Source: PALSA-612 sp963755155
GTDB lineage: Bacteria; Actinomycetota; Thermoleophilia; Gaiellales; Gaiellaceae
DNA: 64,000 bases
Reading direction: 5' to 3'
Assembly: GCA_963755155.1 (NCBI GenBank)
Contig: CAVWIV010000005.1
Location: 150,352 to 214,351, forward strand
Numbering within the stretch: the first letter of the stretch is position 1; each line of letters begins with the position of its first letter. Of the stretch, positions 17,011 through 25,964 are shown piece after piece. The translations under genes and the position numbers were made by a program. The notes beneath the pieces are model-generated. The model had not been told where the DNA came from. It saw nothing but the letters and a program-made list of their open reading frames with translations, and did no database searches.

Positions 17011-18417
17011 GTGCGCCGGGGGCTCCTACTCGCGATCGCGTCAGTCCTCACGGCGCTCATCGCAACCGCAGCTGCTCCGAGCCCGGGCGGGCTCGTTCGG
17101 GTCGACTCCTGGCGTGTGAACGCCGCTCCCACGCCCCGTGTCCCTGCACGGGCGGCGGTCGAGTGGTGCGGCACGAGCCAGCCGACGGCGGTCGATCGCA
17201 AGCCGGACGCCGACCTCTCCTCGCCGCGGCAAGTGCACGTCACGTATGCGATTCCCGCTGACGCGGCCAACCAGTTCGCGGCGTACGGCACGCGGCTCGC
17301 GACCGACGCGGAGGCGATGGACGTGTGGTGGAGGCGAGAGGACCCCGCGAGGACGCTCCGCTTCGATCTCTTTGCCTTCCCCGGTTGCGCGGCGAAGTTC
17401 GGGCGCCTCGACATCGGCTTCGTCCGCCTGCCCCGGGCGGGCGCCAGCTATCTCGACGACATCGGAGCCGACCGACTGATCACCGACCTGGGCCAGCTCG
17501 GGAACCTCGCGGATCTCAAGCACCTCGTGTACTACGACGGCCCGCCCGTCTTCGACGACAACGTCTGCGGCACAGCGTTCGTGCCGCGGTCGGCTACCAC
17601 GAACGGCGGGTTCGCGGGGATCGCGTTCGTGTGGACGAAGTCACTGTGCGGCGGCGACATCGGCGTCGGCGGCCTCAACGCAGCCGTCGCCGTGCACGAG
17701 CTCATCCACGGGCTCGGCTCACTCCAGGGCTTCACCGCTCCCAACGAATGCGCGCCGCCCGACGACGGCCACGTTTGCGACTCGGCGACGGACGTCCTCT
17801 TCCCGTCCGCGAACAGCCAGACGACGATCTCCGGCCAGACGCTCGACGCGGGCAGGAACGACTACTACGGCCATTCGCTGGGCGGTTTCGACGTCCAGGA
17901 CTCCGGCTGGCTCAGCCATCTGCCCCAGCAGCGGCTTTCCGTGATCATTCAGGCAACAGGGACGCGTACGGGCGTCGTTCGGCTGACGTCGCCGACAGCG
18001 TTCGAATGCGCTCAGTCGTGCACGCTCGACCTCGACCAGGGCCTCGCCGCCACGCTCGTAGCCGTGCCGCGAGCGGGAGCGCGTTTCGTTCGCTGGACGG
18101 GCGCCTGCACGGGCAGCGGCCCGTGCTCCGTGACGCTCGACGCCGCGCGCACCGTGACGGCCGTCTTTGGCGTCACGACGTTCCGGCTCACGACGTCCGT
18201 CGGGGGCAAGGGCAAGGTCTCGAGCACGCCCGGCGGAGTCTCCTGCCCCGGCCGCTGCTCGGCGGCCTTCAGGGCCGACTCGAGCGTCCGCCTGCGCGCC
18301 GCAGCGTCGCCTGGCTTCCGCTTCGCGGGCTGGACGGGAAGCTGCCGCGGAACGGGGTCTTGCGTCGTCAAGCTGAGCGGTAACCGCAGCGTTCGTGCGA
18401 CGTTCCGCCGCAAGTAG
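17011..18417 (+). CDS. Secreted zincin-like protease with two B-repeats
   Basis: 468 residues: signal peptide from a GTG start, then a catalytic-type domain with the zinc motif HELIHGLGSLQ (about residue 230), and two InlB-type B-repeats in the C-terminal third (FVRWTGAC, FRFAGWTGSC). In metzincins the third ligand follows as HExxHxxGxxH. Here that position is Gln, so either another residue completes the site or activity is changed. The cysteine-rich loop CAPPDDGHVCD after the motif could shape the active site. Likely extracellular. Confidence 0.75.
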   Translation: MRRGLLLAIASVLTALIATAAAPSPGGLVRVDSWRVNAAPTPRVPARAAVEWCGTSQPTAVDRKPDADLSSPRQVHVTYAIPADAANQFAAYGTRLATDAEAMDVWWRREDPARTLRFDLFAFPGCAAKFGRLDIGFVRLPRAGASYLDDIGADRLITDLGQLGNLADLKHLVYYDGPPVFDDNVCGTAFVPRSATTNGGFAGIAFVWTKSLCGGDIGVGGLNAAVAVHELIHGLGSLQGFTAPNECAPPDDGHVCDSATDVLFPSANSQTTISGQTLDAGRNDYYGHSLGGFDVQDSGWLSHLPQQRLSVIIQATGTRTGVVRLTSPTAFECAQSCTLDLDQGLAATLVAVPRAGARFVRWTGACTGSGPCSVTLDAARTVTAVFGVTTFRLTTSVGGKGKVSSTPGGVSCPGRCSAAFRADSSVRLRAAASPGFRFAGWTGSCRGTGSCVVKLSGNRSVRATFRRK

Positions 18418-18452
18418 GACTCGGGCGAAGGGCGACGAAGAGCGGACCCGCG

Positions 18453-18644
18453 TTGGGTGACGAGAGCCTGCTCGAGGAGATGCGAGCCGCAGTGCGCGGC
18501 GATCGGCAGCGAGCTGAGAAGCGGCGAACGACGCCACCCCCGGAACAGCCCAAGGCGGTCATACCGCCTGCGGAGGTCTCCGAAGAACCGCCGAAGACCG
18601 GCTGGTTCCGTCGTCGAGCTACTCGACGGCGGCGCTCGACCTGA
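18453..18644 (+). CDS. Small Pro/Glu-rich hypothetical protein
   Basis: 63 residues from a TTG: a short amphipathic helix (MGDESLLEEMRAAVRGDRQRAEKRR), a Pro/Glu-rich middle (PPPEQPKAVIPP) and a Trp-Phe basic end (GWFRRRATRRRR). This layout is seen in short actinobacterial proteins of unknown role. It overlaps the 3' end of the convergent glycosylphosphotransferase gene by 26 bases. Support is moderate because its only start is TTG. Confidence 0.4.
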   Translation: MGDESLLEEMRAAVRGDRQRAEKRRTTPPPEQPKAVIPPAEVSEEPPKTGWFRRRATRRRRST

Positions 18645-20076
18645 ACAGCGTTCGCACGGTCATCAGCGCGATCTTGAGGTCGAGCCACAGCGAGAAGTTC
18701 TCGATGTAGAAGTTGTCCCACTCGGCGCGGTCTGCCAGGGACGTACGCCCACGAAGGCCGTGCACCTGTGCCCAGCCGGTGATCCCCGACTTCACACGAT
18801 GCCGCTCGCCGTAGCGGTAGATGCGCTGCTCGAAGTCGCGAACGAACTCCGGCCGCTCCGGCCGCGGCCCGACGATGCTCATGTCGCCCCGCAGGACGTT
18901 CAACAGCTGCGGCAGCTCGTCGATTGCGGTCTTGCGCAGGAAGGCTCCGACACGTGTCCGTCGATCTTCGCCTTCGACACCACCGGGAGCGAGATCGCCG
19001 TAGGGCGCGTCGTACGGCGACTCCTCAGCGACCGCCATCGAGCGGAACTTCAGCATCTCGAACGTCCGTCCGTCGCGGCCGATTCGCTGCTGCCTGAAGA
19101 AGATCGGCCTGCCCATCGACAGGAGGACGGTGAGCGCCGCTGCGATGAGGAGCGGCGAGAGGAAGACGAGCGCGATCGCGGCGAACAGCCGGTCGAGCAC
19201 GTACTTCACGCGGAACTGCAAGCCGGCAGGCTCCGCCGGCCGCGGAGCGACGAGGGGTAGCCCGCCGAGGTGCTCCATCTGCGTCAGGGCCGGCATTCGC
19301 TCGAACAGGCGCGGCACGATCGCCGTGGGAACGCCGAGCTCCTCACACCGCCGCACGATCCGCAGCAGGACCTCGTCCGGCGCGGTCGAGAACGTGATCA
19401 CGACCTGCTCGATCTTGAAGCTCGCGATCGCATCGTCGAGATCCCAGCTCGCCCCGGCCACGGGAATGCCGAGCTCGTCGCTCGTGTCCACGAGTGGCTC
19501 CTTGTCGAGGAACGCGACCGGCCGGAAGCCAAGCTCGGGGTTGTCGAGGAAGCGCTTGGCGACAAGCGCGCCGACACGCCCTGCACCGACGATGAGCGTC
19601 GGCCTGACGCTCTCGCCCACGGTGCGGGCGCGCTGCTGCGACCAGTACCACGCCAGGCGACCTGCGCCGACGTAGGCAAGCGCGAACGCCCAGAGCCGCG
19701 CGGTCTCGGTCGCGAGGTCGGCCGTCGAGCCGGCGAGGACGCGTCCTGTGAGGACGAGCATCGCTGCGAGCGTCGTCGCACCGAGGATCGTCCGGAGATC
19801 GTCGAGCGTGTGGATGCGGAACCGCAGGCGATACAGGCCCCGCGACCAGTAGAGCGCGAGGCAGAGGACGACAAAGGCTGCTGTCGCCGCCGCTGGAGGT
19901 GAGGCTACGCCTGCAGCCTGGCCCCCGACGACGACGGCGATCGCCGCGAGCAGCAGCATTGCCGCATCGACACCGAAGCACGTGAGCGCCCAGGCTGTAG
20001 CGGGGCGCAGGCGGGATCGGGCCTGCGCGGCATCAGCGGGGGCGTCAACCCGCGGTGTATCGAGCGCGGTCTCCAC
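18619..20076 (-). CDS. Exopolysaccharide polyprenyl-phosphate glycosylphosphotransferase
   Basis: 485 residues: four N-terminal membrane helices, a Rossmann-like CoA-binding domain (TLIVGAGRVGALVAKRF), a fifth helix (IALVFLSPLLIAAALTVLL) and a C-terminal bacterial sugar-transferase domain. The latter shows FFRQQRIGRDGRTFEMLKFR, LRKTAIDELPQLLNVLRGD, MSIVGPRPERP and SGITGWAQV, all diagnostic. It transfers a sugar-1-phosphate to undecaprenyl phosphate and so starts an envelope polysaccharide on the cytoplasmic face. The O-antigen ligase gene at 20749 belongs to the same process. Confidence 0.92.
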   Translation of the reverse strand: METALDTPRVDAPADAAQARSRLRPATAWALTCFGVDAAMLLLAAIAVVVGGQAAGVASPPAAATAAFVVLCLALYWSRGLYRLRFRIHTLDDLRTILGATTLAAMLVLTGRVLAGSTADLATETARLWAFALAYVGAGRLAWYWSQQRARTVGESVRPTLIVGAGRVGALVAKRFLDNPELGFRPVAFLDKEPLVDTSDELGIPVAGASWDLDDAIASFKIEQVVITFSTAPDEVLLRIVRRCEELGVPTAIVPRLFERMPALTQMEHLGGLPLVAPRPAEPAGLQFRVKYVLDRLFAAIALVFLSPLLIAAALTVLLSMGRPIFFRQQRIGRDGRTFEMLKFRSMAVAEESPYDAPYGDLAPGGVEGEDRRTRVGAFLRKTAIDELPQLLNVLRGDMSIVGPRPERPEFVRDFEQRIYRYGERHRVKSGITGWAQVHGLRGRTSLADRAEWDNFYIENFSLWLDLKIALMTVRTLFRSSAAVE

Positions 20077-20105
20077 CGTGCTCCGTCAGCCGACGCTCGT
20101 TGGCC

Positions 20106-20540
20106 TTACGCCTTCTGCCTGGCGACGCGCCGCAGCGCTGCGCCCAGCAGGATCAGCCCAAGTGCCCCGGCCGCGATCAGACTGAGATCGAGCCCGGTGA
20201 ACGGCAAGCCTCCGGTCGCTTGGACAGGTGACGTGCCTCCGCCCGTCTGTCCTCCCGATGTACCGCCGGGCGAGCTGGCGCCCGTCGTCGGAGGGTTGTC
20301 GATCTCCTCTTCGACCTCCGGCTTCAAGCCACCACCGACCGTGCCCGGACCGTACTGCTGAACCGCCGCGTCCTTGAGCACGCGCTCGAGATCTGCCGGC
20401 GAGTACTGCTTGTCGATCTGCCCGTTGTCGGCGTAGTCGCGGTAGATCTCCTGTGGCGTTGCAGAGAATGCCCCCGGCGCCGCAACCAACGCAGCCGCAA
20501 AGAGGGCGATTACCGCGGCCTTTATACGACTGCGACCCAT
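20106..20540 (-). CDS. LPXTG-type cell-wall-anchored protein
   Basis: 144 residues from the ATG at 20538-20540. The N-terminus is a signal peptide (IKAAVIALFAAALVAAPGAFS). The middle is Gly/Thr/Ser-rich and unfolded in character. The C-terminus has the sorting signal LPFTG followed by a hydrophobic helix and a basic tail (RRVARQKA). A sortase should cut in this motif and attach the protein to peptidoglycan. It lies between two polysaccharide genes and is divergent from the ligase. No sortase gene is in the window. Confidence 0.8.
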   Translation of the reverse strand: MGRSRIKAAVIALFAAALVAAPGAFSATPQEIYRDYADNGQIDKQYSPADLERVLKDAAVQQYGPGTVGGGLKPEVEEEIDNPPTTGASSPGGTSGGQTGGGTSPVQATGGLPFTGLDLSLIAAGALGLILLGAALRRVARQKA

Positions 20541-20748
20541 GTCCGTCCTCCCATTCTGCCTCTGACCCCCAGATCTTGGCAGGGCTTGTCCCCTAGTGTC
20601 ACTATCCGACGCCGAAACGTCAAGGGCTTGACGTAATACTCTTGTGAGTTCCCTCGTTCGAGGTATCGCTAAACGCCTCCGTTGCTGGCGTTGTGCTCCG
20701 ATGGGCACTTTAGAGTGCCGGGGACTGAAACCGGCCTCGCACCCGCAC
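20541..20748. promoter_or_regulatory. Divergent intergenic region with operator-like palindrome
   Basis: About 208 bases separate the divergent LPFTG and ligase genes. A perfect inverted repeat ACGTCAA-gggc-TTGACGT lies at 20617-20634. Each half contains TTGACG, which could serve as a -35 box in either direction. Downstream, toward the ligase gene, are two short hairpins (ACGCC/GGCGT near 20670-20690 and GGCACT-ttag-AGTGCC near 20704-20719), hinting at a structured leader. No known riboswitch class matched by eye. Confidence 0.35.
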
Positions 20749-22600
20749 ATGGGGCTTGCCGCGCTGCTGCGCGCCGTTCCCGTCGCCTGCCTCGTGGGCT
20801 TGGCGTGCGTGGTCGCCTGGGACACGGGCGGCTCCATCCGCGCCTCCGACTGGCTCGGATACGCCGTGCTCGCGGCACTCGTGCTCGCGGCAGTGCTCTT
20901 CTCGGGCTCTGCCGTGCGCCCCGGGCGGCTGCCGCTCGTGGCAGCGGCGCTGCTCGTCGGCTTCGCGCTGTGGACGGCGCTGTCGGCGGCCTGGTCACCC
21001 TTCCCGTCGCTCGCGCGCGACGACGGCCTGCTGGCCCTCTTCTATGCCGTCTGCCTCCTCACGCCACTCGTCACGCTGCGCGCCGCGGCCGATCGCCTGG
21101 CTGCGATGGTCGTCGTCGTCCTCGGCCTCGGCGCCTTTGTGATCTGGACGGCCGTCTGGCTGCGCGAGCAGGGCGACCCGGAGCTCCTGTACTTCGACGG
21201 TCGCCTGGACTTCCCGATCACGTACTGGAACGGCCAGGCGGCGCTGGCGCTCGTGGCGTTCTGGCCCGCTGTCTCGCTCGCGGCCCGACAGGACGTCCAC
21301 GCGGCGATTCGCGCGCTCGCGCTGGGCGGAGCGACGGCGATGGCGTGCCTGTGGCTCGGGACGCAGAGCAAAGGCGGCGGTGTGGCGCTAGCCCTGTCTG
21401 CGATCGTCGTCTTCGCCGTATCGGGTAGCCGGTTGCGCCTGCTCGTGCCGACAGCCGTCGTGGCCGTGCTCGGCGCCGTGGCGGCGAGACCGCTGACCGA
21501 GCCGTTTCGCACGGAGGGGCAGGCGTTCGACGACGCGGTACGCCACGCGGGCACGGTCACGCTCGTCCTTGCAGGCATCGCCATGCTCGCCGGTCTCGCG
21601 TACGCGCTCGTCGACAGACGGCTCCGCATTCCGGCCTCGGCACGCACCTGGGCCGGCCGGATCGTTCTCGGCCTCGTGTGCGCGGCGCTGCTCGCCGGCG
21701 TCGCCGGCTTCTTCGCGTCCGTCGACCATCCCGTCCGCGCGACTCAGGACCGCTGGGACGAGTTCAGGACGCTCGATCCAGACGCGTCCGTGTCGACACA
21801 CTTCGGCGCGCTCGGCTCGAACCGTTATGACTTCTGGCTCGTAGCGTGGGACGAGTTCGAGCGCCATCCGCTCGCGGGCATCGGCGCATATGGCTGGGCA
21901 AATGCGTACCGCGTTCACGGGGAGAGCCTCGAGGCGCCCCTTCGCGCGCACTCGATCGAGCTGGACGCGCTCTCGGAGACCGGAGTTCTGGGCTTCCTCC
22001 TGGTCGCGGGGGCAGGCGCGCTCGTGCTGCTCGCACTGGGGCGACGTGCGCGCATGTCGCTCGCTGCGACGGGAGCGCTGGGAACCGCGGCGTACTTTGC
22101 GGTGCACACGGGCGGAGACTGGGTCTGGACGATCCCCGCCGTCGGGGTGCCGGCGTTCGTGATCGCGGGCATCGGGATGTCGGAGGACCGGACGACGACC
22201 TTGTCCAGCCGCATCGCGGTTCCTGCGGGCATCGTCGCTACCCTCGCCGCGCTCCTGGCCTTCTCACCCCCGTGGCTGTCAGCCCGTTTCGTGGAGCGGG
22301 CGTACGACGCGCCGACGTACTGCGGAGGCCGCGAGAGAGCTTCGCTGGGCCCGGCGGCTCGATCCCCTGTCCATCGAGCCCTACCTCGCCGAGTCGGGGC
22401 TCGCCGACACGCCTGCCGATATCCGGCCGTTGCGACGCGCCGTGGCGAAGCAGCCTCGCAGCCCGGAGCTCCGCTTCGTGCTCGGCCTGGCGTTGCTCGA
22501 CGCGGGCCGCGCAGCCGACGCGCGCCGAGAGCTCCGCGCCGCGCTGGCCTTGGCGCCGCGCGAAGAGCGGTTCAGGGACGCGCTCGACCGAGCCGGTTAG
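20749..22600 (+). CDS. O-antigen ligase/polymerase (Wzy/WaaL-like) membrane protein, one frameshift
   Basis: About 12 transmembrane helices from MGLAALLRAVP onward, with a large outer loop (FDWxx-like NRYDFWLVAWDEFERHPLAGIG, YGWANAYRVHGE) and the HSIELDALSETGVLGF segment typical of the O-antigen ligase superfamily, which joins or polymerises lipid-linked glycans outside the membrane. The frame is broken once near 22310. Past it a soluble TPR-like tail follows (AAEAARELRWARRLDPLSIEPYL, ending FRDALDRAG). No ribosome site is visible before the ATG at 20749. An ATG at 20701 is an alternative start. Confidence 0.8.
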
Positions 22601-22610
22601 GCTCCTGGCG

Positions 22611-24173
22611 ATGGCCGTGCTCACGACTGCGGTGGAACTCGACTCCGACGTGTTCGCGCGGCGGCGGGCCCGGATGGAGGAGCTCGTCGCCGAGCTTCGC
22701 GAGCGCACGGCCGCCGTCGCCGCAGGAGGCGGGGAGAAAGCGCTCGAACGCCACCGCTCGCGCGGCAAGCTCACGGCGCGCGAGCGGATCGACCGCCTTT
22801 GCGACCCCGACACGGCATTCCTCGAGCTGTCCGCGCTCGCCGCCTGGGGCGTGTACGAGGACCAGGCGCCGGCGGCGGGGATCGTCACCGGCATCGGCGT
22901 CGTCGAGGGCCGCCAGTGCGTGATCGTCGCGAACGACGCGACGGTCAAGGGCGGCACGTACTTCCCGCTGACGGTGAAGAAGCACCTCCGCGCGCAGGAA
23001 GTCGCCGAGCAGAACCGCCTGCCGTGCATCTACCTCGTCGACTCCGGCGGCGCGTTCCTGCCGCTCCAGGCCGAGGTCTTCCCCGACCGCGAGCACTTCG
23101 GGCGGATCTTCTACAACCAGGCTCGGCTTTCCGCCGCCGGCATCCCCCAGATCGCGGCCGTCATGGGCTCGTGCACCGCCGGCGGCGCGTACGTCCCGGC
23201 GATGAGCGACGAGACGATCATCGTCAAGGGCACGGGCACGATCTTCATCGGCGGCCCGCCGCTCGTGAAGGCGGCGACGGGCGAGGAGGTCACGGCCGAG
23301 GAGCTGGGCGGCGCGGACGTCCACACGCGGCAGTCGGGCGTCGCCGACCACTACGCGGTCTCGGACGAGCACGCCCTCGCGCTCTGCCGCCAGATCGTCC
23401 GCTCGCTCGGCGGGCGGCGGCCGGATCCTCCGTGGGAGATCGCGCAGGCGGAGCCGCCCGACCTCGACCCCGCCGACCTCTACGGGCTCGTCCCGGAGAC
23501 GTTCCGTGAGCAGGTCGACCCGCGCGAGCTCGTCGCGCGGATCGTCGACGGCAGCCGCTTCGACGAGTTCAAGGCGACCTACGGCGAGACCCTCGTCTGC
23601 GGCTTCGCGCGGATCGAAGGCTTCCCGGTGGCGATCCTCGCCAACGCCGGCGTCCTCTTCGCCGAGTCCTCGCGGAAGGGAGCGCACTTCGTCGAGCTCG
23701 CGTGCAAGCGGCGGATCCCGCTCGTCTTCCTCCAGAACATCACGGGCTTCATGGTCGGGAAGGAGTACGAGACCGGCGGTATCGCCCGCGACGGCGCGAA
23801 GCTCGTGATGGCGGTCGCCTGCGCCGACGTCCCGAAGTTCACGGTCGTCACCGGCGGCTCGTTCGGCGCCGGCAACTACGGCATGTGCGGGCGGGCGTAC
23901 GGGCCCCGGCAGCTGTGGATGTGGCCGAACGCCCGCATCTCCGTCATGGGCGGCGAGCAGGCCGCGCTCGTGCTGTCGATGGTCGGTGACGCCGACCCGG
24001 ACGAGATCCGCGCGACGTACGAGGAGGAAGGCAACCCGTACTACTCGACGGCGCGGCTCTGGGACGACGGCATCATCGACCCGCTCGACACGCGCCACGT
24101 GCTCGCGCTCGGCATCTCGGCGGCGCTGAACGCGCCCATCCCGGAGACGACGTTCGGCGTTTTCCGGATGTAA
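22611..24173 (+). CDS. Acyl-CoA carboxylase carboxyltransferase subunit (methylcrotonyl-CoA carboxylase beta-like)
   Basis: 520 residues with the two halves of a carboxyltransferase. Visible are the oxyanion-hole and CoA-binding segments MGSCTAGGAYVPAMSD, GTIFIGGPPLVKAATGEEV and, in the second half, FLQNITGFMVGKEYE and VTGGSFGAGNYGMCGRAY. The sequence, including YLVDSGGAFLPLQAEVFPD, is closest in memory to the beta subunit of 3-methylcrotonyl-CoA carboxylase. It takes CO2 from biotin on the alpha subunit, which may be the product of the gene at 27832. Propionyl- or geranyl-CoA carboxylase is a less likely alternative. Confidence 0.88.
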   Translation: MAVLTTAVELDSDVFARRRARMEELVAELRERTAAVAAGGGEKALERHRSRGKLTARERIDRLCDPDTAFLELSALAAWGVYEDQAPAAGIVTGIGVVEGRQCVIVANDATVKGGTYFPLTVKKHLRAQEVAEQNRLPCIYLVDSGGAFLPLQAEVFPDREHFGRIFYNQARLSAAGIPQIAAVMGSCTAGGAYVPAMSDETIIVKGTGTIFIGGPPLVKAATGEEVTAEELGGADVHTRQSGVADHYAVSDEHALALCRQIVRSLGGRRPDPPWEIAQAEPPDLDPADLYGLVPETFREQVDPRELVARIVDGSRFDEFKATYGETLVCGFARIEGFPVAILANAGVLFAESSRKGAHFVELACKRRIPLVFLQNITGFMVGKEYETGGIARDGAKLVMAVACADVPKFTVVTGGSFGAGNYGMCGRAYGPRQLWMWPNARISVMGGEQAALVLSMVGDADPDEIRATYEEEGNPYYSTARLWDDGIIDPLDTRHVLALGISAALNAPIPETTFGVFRM

Positions 24174-24283
24174 ACGTTCCGAAAGGGTTTCACAACTCGA
24201 TACAGGAAGCGGTTTTCCGGGTACGTACGAGGTGTTGGCCCCAATTACGTGTTGTCCCCGACTACAGAGAGGGTGATCCTTTC

Positions 24284-24883
24284 GTGAGCTTCCTTCGCAA
24301 GTTCCGGCCTTCGCCTGCGCTGGTCGTGGCGTCGATCGGGCTGCTCGTGGCGCTCGGCGGCACGAGCATCGCCGCGGTCACGAACGTCCCGCTGCGCAGC
24401 GTCGGCACCCCGCAGCTGAAGAGCAACGCCGTCACCTCGTCGAAGGTCTTGAACCGCTCGCTCCTCGCGGTCGACTTCCGGACGGGGCAGTTGCCGAGAG
24501 GCCCGCGCGGGCCGCAGGGCATCCCCGGCACGCCGGGAGCGCCAGGCACGGCAGGACCGGCTGGCGCGTCAGGACCGTCCGGCCCCGCAGGCGCTCTATC
24601 GCGGCTGACCGCCGTGGTCAACGCCTCCGGCAGCCTCGCGAGATCCCAGGGCACGACCTCGGCCGGCCGCATTGCGACGGGCGGCTACGAGGTGATCTTC
24701 AACCAGGCCGTCGGCGGCTGCACCTACGTGGCGTCGATTGGCGATCCGTCCACCGGCATCCCGCCGGCAGGACAGGTTGCGGTCGCAACCCGTGCCGGCA
24801 ACGCGAACGGCGTCCTCGTCGCGACGCGCAACAGCGCGGGCGTCTCGACAGACCTTCCGTTCCACCTCGTCGTCGTCTGCTGA
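24284..24883 (+). CDS. Secreted collagen-like protein
   Basis: 199 residues from a GTG with the leader ACAGAGAGGGTGATCC upstream. A signal segment (RPSPALVVASIGLLVALGGTS) of the type common in Thermoleophilia is followed by a repeat of L-NRSLLAVDF type and a Gly-X-Y block (GPRGPQGIPGTPGAPG and further). A beta-rich C-terminal domain follows with cysteines at CTYVAS and the final residue. The protein is likely extracellular. A paralogue with the same upstream leader starts at 25008. Confidence 0.8.
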   Translation: MSFLRKFRPSPALVVASIGLLVALGGTSIAAVTNVPLRSVGTPQLKSNAVTSSKVLNRSLLAVDFRTGQLPRGPRGPQGIPGTPGAPGTAGPAGASGPSGPAGALSRLTAVVNASGSLARSQGTTSAGRIATGGYEVIFNQAVGGCTYVASIGDPSTGIPPAGQVAVATRAGNANGVLVATRNSAGVSTDLPFHLVVVC

Positions 24884-24894
24884 CGCACGGCGTT

Positions 24895-24932
24895 CGAGAG
24901 CGGGCGGCGGCTCACGCCGTCGCCCGCTCTCG
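24895..24932 (+). terminator. Strong hairpin after collagen-like gene
   Basis: CGAGAGCGGGCG (24895-24906) pairs with CGCCCGCTCTCG (24921-24932), a perfect 12-base stem. The gene stop lies about ten bases upstream. No T-run follows. Confidence 0.7.
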
Positions 24933-25007
24933 TTCCGCATAGGGACGGAATGCGGGGACGTAGGATGGGTACTTCCCCGGACCCACACAGAGAGAGGGTG
25001 ATCATCC

Positions 25008-25734
25008 GTGAGCTACCTCCGGAGATTCCTCCGCGACCGTCGGCCCTCACCGGCGATGGTCGTCGCCTCGATCGCGCTGCTCGTCGCGCTCGGTGGAACG
25101 AGCATCGCGGCCGTCGGCAATGTCCCGCTGTTCAGCGTGGGCACGCCCCAGCTGAAGGCCAACGCGGTCATCTCGGCGAAGGTGAAGAACCGATCGCTGC
25201 TCGCCGTCGACTTCAAGCAGGGCCAGCTTCCGCGCGGGCGCTCGCGGGCTGCCAAGGGTGACGAAGGCGTCGGGACCTCAGGGCCCTGCGGGCGCAGCTG
25301 CACCTGGCTTCGTCGCCGCGGTCAGCTCGCAGACGTGCGCCACCGCGGTGACGACGAACTCGACGGCCTTCGTCGATCTCGCCGGGTCGTCGGAGACGTC
25401 ATCGTGCCGGCCGGCGAGACCGCGAGGATCTATGCGTCTTCACGGCCGAGTCGGCCTGCTACGGGGCCGGCGCGGACAGGTACTGCGGAGCCCGGATCTC
25501 GTCGACGGCAACGAGCTCAACCCGGCCGTGGGCAACGACTTCGCCTTCGACAGCACCGATGACGGCGGACGAGGGCGCGCAATTCGCTGGGAGTCGCACG
25601 CGATGGCACGCTCGACCGACACGCTGAGCGCAGGCAACCACACCGTCAAGGTGCAGATTCGTACCACGAACGCGGCGAACACCTTGCGCGTCGACGACTG
25701 GGCGCTCGTCGTCTTCCGGACGAAGCTCTCGTAG
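25008..25734 (+). pseudogene. Secreted collagen-like protein paralogue, several frameshifts
   Basis: Starts as MSYLRRFLRDRR and the same signal region as the protein at 24284 (SPAMVVASIALLVALGGTS), then LNRSLLAVDF-type and Gly-X-Y residues. The correct path changes frame near 25245, 25385, 25435 and 25490 before ending in VDGNELNPAVGNDFAFDS and, at 25734, VVFRTKLS. The C-terminal part has cysteines (QTCATAV, SACYGAG, RYCGAR). All pieces are in order, so the gene is either intact with errors in this sequence or recently decayed. Confidence 0.65.
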
Positions 25735-25748
25735 CTCTTGTGCTTGTC

Positions 25749-25774
25749 GGGACGGCCGCACTAGCGGCCGTCCC
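25749..25774 (+). terminator. Perfect hairpin after the collagen-like gene
   Basis: GGGACGGCCGC (25749-25759) pairs with GCGGCCGTCCC (25764-25774) around ACTA. The 11-base GC stem sits 14 bases after a stop codon and before the next gene. Confidence 0.75.
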
Positions 25775-25808
25775 GCAGCGTGCGAATCGGGTCCGTTAGC
25801 GTCCCGCC

Positions 25809-25964
25809 ATGCACACGATCGAACTGACGGACGACGAGCTGCGGCTCGTGCACTCCGCGCTCCATGCGTATCTCGACGACTTCGGCCACGACGAGGCCGA
25901 CGTCTTGCGAGAGATCAAGGCGGTGCTCGCAAAGCTTCGCATCGAGCCGGCGCCGGGTGGCTGA
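25809..25964 (+). CDS. Small acidic helical protein
   Basis: 51 residues from ATG at 25809: MHTIELTDDELRLVHSAL, then AYLDDFGHDEADVLREIKAVLAKLR. It is almost all helix with a conserved-looking Asp/Glu-His pattern, like small actinobacterial proteins of unknown role. The stop overlaps the GTG of the enoyl-CoA hydratase gene, so translation may be coupled and the operon could begin here. Confidence 0.6.
   Translation: MHTIELTDDELRLVHSALHAYLDDFGHDEADVLREIKAVLAKLRIEPAPGG

Noticed and set aside
20650..20748. A c-di-GMP or c-di-AMP riboswitch before the ligase gene
   Set aside because: Small hairpins exist but the conserved core bases of those classes are not present.
25245..25490. Programmed ribosomal frameshifting
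   Set aside because: No slippery heptamer with a downstream structure is repeated at the shift points, and similar shifts occur in many unrelated genes.
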